From an uncultured bacterium (GTDB taxonomy: Bacteria > Verrucomicrobiota > Kiritimatiellia > RFP12 > UBA1067), in contig CADCOC010000023.1 of NCBI GenBank assembly GCA_902802945.1, positions 1-37,485 on the forward strand: a stretch of 37,485 nucleotides of DNA, read 5' to 3'. The position numbers and the translations under genes are program-made. Positions 30,149 through 37,485 of the stretch are shown one piece after another. The notes beneath the pieces were generated by a model, which searched no databases, had not been told where the DNA came from, and worked only from the letters and a program-made list of their open reading frames with translations. Every line of letters starts with the position of its first letter. Position 1 is the stretch's first letter.

Positions 30149-33100
30149 ATGGAAAAAGTGATCTGTAACGTCCCTTGGGGAAAGGCGAAAGCCTCTCGTT
30201 TCGCTCGTGTTGTTGCTCTGATTCGTAAGGTCGCGACAAGCGCGCCCCTCCCGGCAGTTTTGGCTCTTGTGGGCGCGGCGGGTACGGCGTTCGCCGATAC
30301 CGCAATCAATCTCGCGAACGGCCTCTCCACGGTCGAAGGCGTGTACACGGTGGAAGGCACCGTCGTCACGCTCGTGAAGACGAACGAGACGTACAACCTT
30401 TCCGGGAGCGGGGCGTGGTCCGTGGTGCTCGGCGCGGACGCATTCCTCAATCTGAACGCCGTCACGCTCACGCCGGCCTCCGGCGCGGCCATTGACTTGA
30501 ACGGCCATCGCGCGGACGTCGCCTTCACCGGCGAGAGCAAATTGACGGGTGCAAGCTCCTACGCGGGGTTGCAGGTGAACGAAGGTTCCACGCTTACGCT
30601 CAGCGGGTACGGCGACACGCAGAAGATCACCCTGCAAGGCAACGGCGGCGCGGCATCCCTCGGCTCCGCGGCAAACAGGAATGCCGGCATCATCACCATC
30701 AACGGAGGCTCGGTCGTCGCAAACGCCCCGGACTATATCTCCAACGCCAAGCGTGGTGCCGCGATCGGCGGCGGGTACTGCGGGAGCGGTGGCAAGATCA
30801 CGATCAACGGCGGAACGGTGACGGCCACAGGCGGCGGACATGCGGCGGGAATCGGCGGTGGCACGGTGTTCGACTCCTCCGTGCAGTTTGTCAGCGCAGG
30901 CGTGATCACCGTCAACGGAGGCACGGTCACGGCTTCGGGCGGAAAGGACGGCGGCCCCGCCATCGGCGTAGGGCACGGTCTCGGCTCGCAGGACACGACT
31001 TCGCGCAATGGCGGCACGGTGACGATCAACGGCGGCACGCTCAACCTCACCTCCGGCGACGGCGACACCTTCTCCACCATCGGCGGCGGCAAGAATACGG
31101 GCATAAGCCTGGATGTGACCATCGACGCGGCGGCGACGGTGACGATGAACGCGCGGGCCAACAACACCCACCAGTTCGGCAACAGGTACACGGGCGTGGA
31201 CCAGGGGACGCTCACCTTCACCAACAGGCGTGGACTCTCCAACCGGGCGTTCCTCGTCCTGACGGGCAATGACCAGACCGACTACCTCTCCACGCGCACG
31301 GGCTTCGTCACGGCAACCCTCGGCGCAGGTTTCGCCGCCGGCGACGTCTCCTGCGTGCAGTATCCTGGCAAGGTTCGCTACTGGGCGACGCGGGCGGCCG
31401 AGCCGGCTCCTCCTTCCGGATACGATGCGCACATCGACCTCGACGATCTCCCCGTGGGTGACCACGGCGCGTATGCCGTGCTCGCGAACGGCACGGTGGA
31501 GATCGCCGCGAACAAGAAGGTGATCGTGACGGGCACGGGCTACGTGGAAAACAACCAGGACACGACGCTCAAGATGATGGGCGCGTTCGACGTGACGTTG
31601 TCCAACGCGAAGATCCGCGGCGTCACCGCCGGCATCGACGTGAACGGACAGACCGGCACGTTGCGTCTGGCGGAGGGGACGGACAACTGGCTCTACGCGG
31701 CGTACCAAAGCAACTACGCGGCGATTTCGCTGGAGGACGCCGCGAGCAGCCTCACGCTCGAAGGCCCCGGGTCGCTCACCATCTACGCGAATGGCAAGGG
31801 GTCGGCGGCAATCGGCGGCGGCAACGGGAAGTCCATGCTCGGCACGTTTATCATGAACGGCGGCCTCTTGACGGCTCGTCCTGGAGTCAAGGTCGCGGAC
31901 GGGAAGGTGGCCTCGGTGATCGGCGGCGGCTACTGCGGTTCTGGCGGCACGATGGTCGTCAACGGCGGCACGCTTGATGTGACCCATGACTGGTGGGGCG
32001 CGGCGATTGGTGCCGGTTCGACGCACGGCAGCACAACAAAAGTTTCCGCTGGGCACATCACCATCAACGGCGGCACGGTGACGGCCATCGGCGGCAGGGA
32101 CTGCGGTGCGGCGATCGGCTGCGGACACTGCAACGACGGCTCGGACAACTTCACCGGCGGCACGCTCGTCATCAACGGTGGCACGGTGAACGCCTCCGGC
32201 GGTATCCAGGGTAGCGCGGCGAGCGGCGAGACGGCCATCTTCGGCGGCGGCAAGAACGCCACAGCCGGCATGGACGTGACCATCGACGTGGCGGCCACCG
32301 TGGTCATGTCAGGCCAAAGCGACCTCACCGTGGCGTTTGGCGCGCGGCGGAGCGCGTCCGGCGCACAGGGCACGCTGACGATCACCAACCAGTTCGACAC
32401 CGCCGGCTTCCGCCGGTTCCTCGTCTATTCGGCAAAGGAAATATCGGCCAACCCCGTCGTACACGTCATCGAACCGGCAATCGCCGGACGCGTGACCTTG
32501 CACAGGAACGTTCCCGCCTCTGCCGACGGCGAGGCGGGCGCGTATTTCCTGGATCTGCCAAACGACGCGGACTACCTCTACGTGGACAGCCCCGCCACGA
32601 ACCAGTCCGCCTATGCCGTCAACGGCTCGATCATCGAACTCAACGGCACGAAGAGCGTGATCGTGAAGGGCAGCGCCAACAACTCCTACGCGCTGAAGGT
32701 GACCGGCGACTTCACGGGCGGCAACGAGCTGGTCTTCGCGGATGACGGCAGGCTTTCCCCGTCTTCGGACATTCCGCCGCTTGACCTGGACGGCCACGCG
32801 CTGACGATGCGTGTCGCGGACGGATACACCTACCAGCTCTACAACAACGGCAACAACGCGGGTATTCGCGTGGACGAGAACGCGACGCTCACCATCAAGG
32901 GCAGGGGGCTTGCGGACGACCGCGCGACGGCGGGCAAACTGATCGTCACCGGGCGCGGGAAGAGCGCGGGCATCGGCGGCAACAGCGAGGAACGTTGCGG
33001 CACTGTGATCATCGACGGCGGTGACATCGTCGTGGCCGCGACCGGCGGTTCCGGCACGGCCGGCGCGGGAATCGGCGGCGGCTACGGCGCGGACGGTCCG

Positions 33101-36040
33101 GTGCTCTTCGAAATGAGGGACGGCTGGCTGCAGGTCGGCTACTACGGACACGGCAACTACAACCACGGCGGCGGCATCGGCGCCGGCAATTCGTACGGCC
33201 GCCCGGCGGGGACGGTTCTGGACGCCGGGCACATCGTCTTCAAGGGCGGCTGCACGTCCGTGTGCGGCGCGCGCGACGGTGGCGCGGCGATCGGCGGCGG
33301 ACACTCCACCGCAGGTAACTCCTCCGGCGGCGGCCTGATCGAGTTCCTCGGCGGCACGGTTTACGCCAAGGGTGCGCAGAAGGATTCCGATGCCGCCGTC
33401 ATCGGCGGCGGCAAGCAAGGCGGCTACGGGCCGACGGTGGTCCTTGACGTGGCGGCCACTCTCGTCGTCCAAAAGGGCGACACCACGAGCGCGTGGGGCA
33501 TCGGCGGCGTGGGTAGCATCGCCGCAGGGCACGAGGGGTCGCTCGTCATCACCAATTCAACCGGCGTCGCCGAGAGCCGCGTGTTCTTCCGAAGCGAATT
33601 CGGGGACGAGCTTGCGGGCGCGAACGGATCGGGGCTCGCGGTCGTGGATGCGCTCGGCGCGTCCGGAACGGTCGCCACCAAGCTTTCGGGCAATTTGGCG
33701 ACGAGCGTGTTTAGTCCCGATGCGGCCAAGATCAACCTCTCGACGGCGAGCGGGGACGGCGCGTTCTATTCCGTGAGCGGCAGCGCGGTGACGGTCAAGG
33801 CGGCTGCAGCGGGCAAGACGCTGTCGGTGACCGGTTCCGGGAAGTCGCTCGCCTGTGCGGCGGATTGCACGCTCATCCTCGACAGCGCCACGCTCACGGG
33901 ACTCGACGCGGGCGCGAACGACGTGACGCTCGTCCTCTTAGGCGCGAGCGCATCCACGGGCGCGTCCGGCAAGGCGGGCGTGACCGTGCGCGAGGGCGGC
34001 ACGCTCACCGTCAAGGCGGTGGATGAGGACGACGACGCGACAGGTTCGCTCGTGGCCAGCGGCACGGCCGGCGGCGCGGGCATTGGCGGCGACTTCAACA
34101 TGGGCATGGCCGGCAACGTCGTGATCGACAGCGGCACGGTGACGGCGCACGGGTCGAACAAGACCGGCGGGCAGGCCGGCGCAGGCATTGGCGCGGGCGG
34201 TCTGGGCAGCTGCGGCACGATCACCATCAACGGCGGCGTGGTGACTGTGGACTGCGGCAACGCCACCCACTGCGCGGCGATCGGCGGCGGCGCGAACAAC
34301 ACGTATGCGCAGGCTCCGCAGGTCGGCAAGATCACCATCAACGGCGGCACGGTTACGGCGACCGGCAGCCAGAGCGGCGGCGCGGCGATCGGAAGCGGAC
34401 ACGAGGCCGCGAACGGCAGGACGCCGTCCATCGAAATCGAGATCAACGGCGGCACGGTCGTGGCGACGACGAAGGGATCCAACAACACTGCGGGATCCGA
34501 TTTCACCGGAGCGGTGATCGGCGGAGGGCGCAAGTGCACGGACGTGAAGGTGACGATTTCCTCGGCGGCGACCGTCACGACCTCCTACGTCAATCCGCAG
34601 TCCGTCAGCAGCGTCAGCGTTTACAACGATATCGGCACCTCCGTGCCGAATGTCGCGGCGCAGGTGAAGTTCGTCGGCGTGCCGGGGACGGAGGGGAAGG
34701 TGTTCCTCACGACCTCCAAGAACGACGTGTTCGGCACGCCACAGGCCGCGCTGACGGCGGACTCCCTGCGCAGGGCGCACTTCAGCGCCGTCCCGAACGG
34801 CAACGGAAGGAAGTATGCGTACGACCCTGTGGATCTTGTGTGGACGGGCGCGGGCGACGGCAGCACCTTCTCTGATCCCGGTAACTGGGAGGGGACGCTC
34901 AACGCCGTGGACGAAAACGGCGCGGTGGCGTTTGAGGCGGGCGGTACGCTCGTGAACGACGTCGGCGAGATCGCCGTCACACGGCTGCGCAACGCCTCCG
35001 GCACGGGGACGGTGACGCTGACCGGCCGGCCGATCGTCTCCACCGGCGACCTGATGCTCGACGGCGACGGCATCACCCTCGGCACGACATACGTGGACGG
35101 TACGCTCGCGGTTACGAACGGTGCCCAGGTGCGCGGCGGGACGATCCTCATCCGGCAATTCGCCTTCCCGAGCTCGGCGAATGCCCCCCTCCCGATCGCC
35201 GCAGGCGCCCGCGTAGTCGGTGAGAGCTACGCCGGCGGACATTATCTCGATGCCGTCAACGGAGAGGTGTGCTTCCCCAATCTGCCCTCGTTCTACGTCA
35301 GCGGCAATAGCTATGTGCAGTTCGGCGGTACGGGCATGTTCCGCTTCGATCAGGGCCTGGACCTCGCGTATCTGACCGGCAGCTGCAACTGGAAGGGGAC
35401 TGCCACGTTCATGCTGGGCGGCGACATCGCCGGCGATATGCACTACTTCCACTGCATCTACGACACGGTCACCTGGAAGCCCATTGCAAACGACGTGAGA
35501 GTGGAGGACTACGTGTCGCTGGAAGGCACCTTGGATGTCGACACGGACGACGCGTCCGGCGTGGCGCGGACGTTCACGCTCGTGCGCGGCCTTTCGTCGC
35601 GCAATGCGGACAACGCCAACCGCGTGCTGAACGTGAAGGGGGCCGGGACGGTCAAGGTGGCGCGCGCAGTTCCGTTGCGCGGTGAGGTCAACTACATGAA
35701 GGCATTTAACCAGACGGTCAACGTGACCGACACCGCCACGTTCGAGTTCCTGCCCGGCGCAAGCTGGGACGGGAGCGGCGCGATCAGCGTGGGCGCCGGG
35801 GCCACGCTGGCGCTCGACGCGGGCACCGCGCCGTTCGTGAAGTCTGCGACGTTCGCCGTCGATTCGGCCGTGACCGTGCGCGGGACGGTGGCGAATCCGT
35901 ATGCCGCCCCGTACCTCACGGCAACGACCCTCACCGGCAAGCCGAAGTTCCTCACCGTGAACGGCAAGGAGTATAAGGCGCGCGTCCGCGACGGAGGTCT
36001 CTACGCCGCCCCACGCGGTCTGGTTGTATTCATCCGCTGA
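30149..36040 (+). CDS. Giant secreted beta-helix surface protein with four large internal repeats
   Basis: A 1963-residue protein. ATG 30149 has AGAGG upstream; an earlier in-frame GTG overlaps the promoter. The signal peptide is long, with a basic start and the hydrophobic run AVLALVGAAGTAFA before Asp50. It is interrupted by ATSAPLP from a dispersed repeat. Four modules of about 370 residues follow (DNA about 30.29-31.40, 31.43-32.56, 32.57-33.71 and 33.73-34.80 kb). Each has the rungs AAIGGG, ITINGGTVTATGG and a VTIDxAATVxM segment, which suggests a right-handed parallel beta-helix. A different C-terminal part starts at VDLVWTGAGDGSTFSDPGNW, and the protein ends GLVVFIR. No autotransporter barrel, LPxTG or PEP-CTERM signal is seen. 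An adhesin or sugar-binding role is possible but unproven. Confidence 0.8.
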   Translation: MEKVICNVPWGKAKASRFARVVALIRKVATSAPLPAVLALVGAAGTAFADTAINLANGLSTVEGVYTVEGTVVTLVKTNETYNLSGSGAWSVVLGADAFLNLNAVTLTPASGAAIDLNGHRADVAFTGESKLTGASSYAGLQVNEGSTLTLSGYGDTQKITLQGNGGAASLGSAANRNAGIITINGGSVVANAPDYISNAKRGAAIGGGYCGSGGKITINGGTVTATGGGHAAGIGGGTVFDSSVQFVSAGVITVNGGTVTASGGKDGGPAIGVGHGLGSQDTTSRNGGTVTINGGTLNLTSGDGDTFSTIGGGKNTGISLDVTIDAAATVTMNARANNTHQFGNRYTGVDQGTLTFTNRRGLSNRAFLVLTGNDQTDYLSTRTGFVTATLGAGFAAGDVSCVQYPGKVRYWATRAAEPAPPSGYDAHIDLDDLPVGDHGAYAVLANGTVEIAANKKVIVTGTGYVENNQDTTLKMMGAFDVTLSNAKIRGVTAGIDVNGQTGTLRLAEGTDNWLYAAYQSNYAAISLEDAASSLTLEGPGSLTIYANGKGSAAIGGGNGKSMLGTFIMNGGLLTARPGVKVADGKVASVIGGGYCGSGGTMVVNGGTLDVTHDWWGAAIGAGSTHGSTTKVSAGHITINGGTVTAIGGRDCGAAIGCGHCNDGSDNFTGGTLVINGGTVNASGGIQGSAASGETAIFGGGKNATAGMDVTIDVAATVVMSGQSDLTVAFGARRSASGAQGTLTITNQFDTAGFRRFLVYSAKEISANPVVHVIEPAIAGRVTLHRNVPASADGEAGAYFLDLPNDADYLYVDSPATNQSAYAVNGSIIELNGTKSVIVKGSANNSYALKVTGDFTGGNELVFADDGRLSPSSDIPPLDLDGHALTMRVADGYTYQLYNNGNNAGIRVDENATLTIKGRGLADDRATAGKLIVTGRGKSAGIGGNSEERCGTVIIDGGDIVVAATGGSGTAGAGIGGGYGADGPVLFEMRDGWLQVGYYGHGNYNHGGGIGAGNSYGRPAGTVLDAGHIVFKGGCTSVCGARDGGAAIGGGHSTAGNSSGGGLIEFLGGTVYAKGAQKDSDAAVIGGGKQGGYGPTVVLDVAATLVVQKGDTTSAWGIGGVGSIAAGHEGSLVITNSTGVAESRVFFRSEFGDELAGANGSGLAVVDALGASGTVATKLSGNLATSVFSPDAAKINLSTASGDGAFYSVSGSAVTVKAAAAGKTLSVTGSGKSLACAADCTLILDSATLTGLDAGANDVTLVLLGASASTGASGKAGVTVREGGTLTVKAVDEDDDATGSLVASGTAGGAGIGGDFNMGMAGNVVIDSGTVTAHGSNKTGGQAGAGIGAGGLGSCGTITINGGVVTVDCGNATHCAAIGGGANNTYAQAPQVGKITINGGTVTATGSQSGGAAIGSGHEAANGRTPSIEIEINGGTVVATTKGSNNTAGSDFTGAVIGGGRKCTDVKVTISSAATVTTSYVNPQSVSSVSVYNDIGTSVPNVAAQVKFVGVPGTEGKVFLTTSKNDVFGTPQAALTADSLRRAHFSAVPNGNGRKYAYDPVDLVWTGAGDGSTFSDPGNWEGTLNAVDENGAVAFEAGGTLVNDVGEIAVTRLRNASGTGTVTLTGRPIVSTGDLMLDGDGITLGTTYVDGTLAVTNGAQVRGGTILIRQFAFPSSANAPLPIAAGARVVGESYAGGHYLDAVNGEVCFPNLPSFYVSGNSYVQFGGTGMFRFDQGLDLAYLTGSCNWKGTATFMLGGDIAGDMHYFHCIYDTVTWKPIANDVRVEDYVSLEGTLDVDTDDASGVARTFTLVRGLSSRNADNANRVLNVKGAGTVKVARAVPLRGEVNYMKAFNQTVNVTDTATFEFLPGASWDGSGAISVGAGATLALDAGTAPFVKSATFAVDSAVTVRGTVANPYAAPYLTATTLTGKPKFLTVNGKEYKARVRDGGLYAAPRGLVVFIR
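30229..30253 (+). repeat. Structured dispersed repeat, copy 4 (in frame, inside a signal peptide)
   Basis: Stem GGTCGCG / CGCGCCC with one mismatched pair, loop ACAAG, tail CTCCCG. It encodes ATSAPLP between the basic start and the hydrophobic core of the signal peptide. Confidence 0.75.
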
Positions 36041-36058
36041 CGGAGACCGTGAAAGCGC

Positions 36059-36141
36059 GGTGGGGCGAGGCGTCCCGCCGAGCCGTAACGGCAAGCGTAC
36101 AACAGCAAGTCGTGCGGCTCGCCGGGACGGCTCGCCCCACC
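36059..36141. repeat. Long inverted repeat (27-bp arms, 25 paired)
   Basis: Left arm 36059-36085 (starts GGTGGGGCGAGG) pairs with right arm 36115-36141 (ends CTCGCCCCACC) with two mismatches and a 29-nt loop. It abuts copy 5 of the structured repeat. Confidence 0.85.
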
Positions 36142-36176
36142 GGGAGGGCTCGCGCTTGTTGCGAGCCGTGATTTTT
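36141..36176 (+). terminator. Rho-independent terminator formed by structured repeat copy 5
   Basis: GGCTCGC-GCTTGTT-GCGAGCC (36147-36167) is followed by GTGATTTTT, giving a stem plus T-run after the surface-protein gene. Read on the minus strand the stem, the ACAAG loop core and the CTCCCG tail (36146 to 36141) match the in-gene repeat copies, with the variable stem pairs again compensated. Confidence 0.65.
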
Positions 36177-36192
36177 CGGCGCAAAGGCCCCG

Positions 36193-36222
36193 TTGACAGG
36201 CGACCGTGGGATTTAGTAGAAT
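36193..36222 (+). promoter_or_regulatory. Sigma70-type promoter of the hsdM gene
   Basis: TTGACA at 36193-36198 and TAGAAT at 36217-36222 with an 18-bp spacer. GAGGTGA precedes the ATG at 36247. Confidence 0.7.
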
Positions 36223-36246
36223 GACCGCAACTGAGGTGAAGCGAAA

Positions 36247-37485
36247 ATGTACGACCAGATCTACAAGCGGATTGACGACACGCTCTGGAAGGACGCCGGA
36301 TGCGGAAGCGAACTCGACTACGTGGAGCAGTCGAGTTGGATTCTCTTTCTCAAGTACCTCGACGACCTCGAGCAGAGCCGCGCGGCCGCGGCGGAGCTCG
36401 ACGGGCGCACCTACGCGCCCATCATCGAGCGGAAGTACCGCTGGAGCACGTGGGCCGTGCCGAAGAAGAACGGCGAGAAGGACCTGTCGAAAACGCTCAC
36501 GGGCGACGACCTCCTCGGATTCGTGCGCGGCGAGCTTTTCCCGTACCTCCGCGCGTTCAAGACGTCGGAGGCCTCGCCTGATACCCTCCAGTACAAGATC
36601 GGCGAAATCTTCAGCGGCATCCAGTGCAAGCTCACGAGCGGCTACGTGATGCGCGACGTGTTCGACGAGGTGGACAACCTCCGCTTCCAGTCAAGCGAAG
36701 ACCAGCACGAGATGAGCTCGCTCTACGAAATCCGCATTAGCCGCATGGGCAACGCGGGCCGGAACGGCGGCGAATACTACACCCCGCGTCCGCTCATCCG
36801 CTCGATCATCGCCGTGCTGGAGCCGAAGATCGGCGAGCGCATCTACGACGGCGCATGCGGCTCGGCGGGCTTCCTCTGCGAGGCGTTCGCCTATCTCATC
36901 AAAATGTGCAAGACGGCGAAGGACCGCGAGACCTTGCAGAAGAAGATGCTCTTCGGCAAGGAGAAGAAGGCGCTTCCCTTCATCATCGGCACGATGAACA
37001 TGATCCTCCACGGCGTAGAGGCGCCGAACATCCTCCTCGCGAATACCCTCGCCGAAAACCTCGCCAACATCCAGCCGTCGCAGCAGGTCAATCTCATCCT
37101 CGCCAATCCGCCATTCGGCTCGAACTCCGAGCGCGGCGAGATCAAGGAGAACTTCACGATCAAGACGGGCGAGACGGCCTATATGTTTCTTGAGCACTTC
37201 ATCCGCATGCTCAAGCCGGGCGGACGCGCGGGCGTGGTGATCAAGAACACCTTCCTCTCGAACGGCGATGCGACCGCGCTCCGCAAGATGCTGCTTTCCG
37301 ACTGCAACCTCTTCGCCGTGCTCGACCTGCCGCAGAAGGTTTTCACGGCGGGCGTGAAAACGGTGGTGCTTTTCTTCGAGAAGGGCCGCCCCACGAAGAA
37401 GACCTGGTTCTACCAGCTCAACCTCGACCGCACGCTCGGCAAGACCAACCCGCTCACCGAAGATGACCTGGCCGAATTCCGCACG
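36247..37485 (+). CDS. hsdM: Type I restriction-modification DNA methyltransferase subunit HsdM (right-edge partial)
   Basis: 413 codons are present and the frame is open at the window edge. ATG 36247 follows a promoter and GAGGTGA. The N-terminal helical domain (YKRIDDTLWKDAG, SSWILFLKYLDDLE) matches HsdM_N. The N6-adenine methylase domain has GGEYYTPRPLIRSII, motif I as YDGACGSAGFL at about 200-210 (usually DPACGTGGF) and motif IV NPPF at 287-290. HsdM binds SAM and methylates adenine in the host recognition site together with HsdS. The hsdS and hsdR genes are expected to the right of the window. The motif I change P to G is unusual but keeps the glycine-rich loop. Confidence 0.92.
   Translation, partial: MYDQIYKRIDDTLWKDAGCGSELDYVEQSSWILFLKYLDDLEQSRAAAAELDGRTYAPIIERKYRWSTWAVPKKNGEKDLSKTLTGDDLLGFVRGELFPYLRAFKTSEASPDTLQYKIGEIFSGIQCKLTSGYVMRDVFDEVDNLRFQSSEDQHEMSSLYEIRISRMGNAGRNGGEYYTPRPLIRSIIAVLEPKIGERIYDGACGSAGFLCEAFAYLIKMCKTAKDRETLQKKMLFGKEKKALPFIIGTMNMILHGVEAPNILLANTLAENLANIQPSQQVNLILANPPFGSNSERGEIKENFTIKTGETAYMFLEHFIRMLKPGGRAGVVIKNTFLSNGDATALRKMLLSDCNLFAVLDLPQKVFTAGVKTVVLFFEKGRPTKKTWFYQLNLDRTLGKTNPLTEDDLAEFRT

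Noticed and set aside
30750..34560. Regularly repeated AACGGCGGCACGGTGAC-like strings resembling a CRISPR array
   Set aside because: They encode the INGGTVTA rungs of one continuous protein, the spacing is irregular and no cas gene is present.
33938..36184. 748-codon and 665-codon minus-strand frames (also 30131-32128) opposite the surface-protein gene
   Set aside because: The repetitive GC-rich coding strand leaves the reverse frames open; the products are Arg/Ala/Val-rich with no signal peptide or recognised domain.

Overview
The window reads as chromosomal DNA from a high-GC Gram-negative bacterium. My best guess is an uncultured, host- or sediment-associated member of the Kiritimatiellota/Verrucomicrobiota. 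That guess rests on overall style (secreted GH2 and heparinase-type enzymes, pseudopilin operon, long beta-helix surface protein, many short GC-rich repeats lying in frame inside genes) and not on a marker gene. There are no rRNA, tRNA, CRISPR or transposase genes. Gene density is high, and many neighbouring genes overlap by the ATGA or TGATG start/stop arrangement.

Layout. 1-92: tail of a gene that begins outside the window. 248-2856: a class I methyltransferase overlapping an NSS-type sodium symporter. 2912-5812: a secreted GH2 glycosidase. 5900-6715: an orphan oligopeptide-type ABC ATPase. 9929-6699 (minus): a probable operon of a 33-codon small ORF, uppS, dxs and a ThrH-like phosphatase. 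10055-12145: a secreted heparinase II/III-like enzyme. 12214-13871: umuDC. 14769-13897 (minus): a LysR regulator divergent from a secreted alpha/beta hydrolase with a candidate Cys nucleophile (14916-15956). 16095-16658: a hexapeptide acetyltransferase. 16768-20822: a TetR regulator followed by two exported flavodoxins, a broken aldo/keto reductase, an FMN reductase-like flavoprotein, and a carboxymuconolactone decarboxylase/cupin fusion. 26132-20922 (minus): a six-gene pilus or type II secretion-like operon. 26216-29872: a KamA-like radical SAM protein, an RdgB/histidine-phosphatase fusion and an M20 peptidase. 30149-36040: a 1963-residue beta-helix surface protein. 36247 to the end: an HsdM-type subunit cut by the window edge.

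How the genes may work together. The GH2 and heparinase-like enzymes point to breakdown of polysaccharide outside the cytoplasm. The LysR and TetR blocks look like one regulated redox or detoxification island built from exported flavoproteins, a hydrolase and a decarboxylase/cupin. The pilus-like operon has two pseudopilins, two assembly proteins and two ATPases, but no platform protein, secretin or prepilin peptidase in the window, so these must lie elsewhere if the system works.

The two most notable signals are not classical genes. First, several families of short structured repeats sit in frame inside unrelated proteins. One (GGNCGCG-ACAAG-CGCGNCC-CTCCCG) has five copies whose stems show compensatory changes; four copies encode ATSAxLP at signal peptides or a domain linker, and the fifth is part of a terminator-like hairpin. 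Second, four genes have an extended -10 (TGN-TANNNT) ending exactly 7 nt before the start codon, which predicts leaderless mRNAs. Functional calls come from motif recognition by eye; no database search was run.
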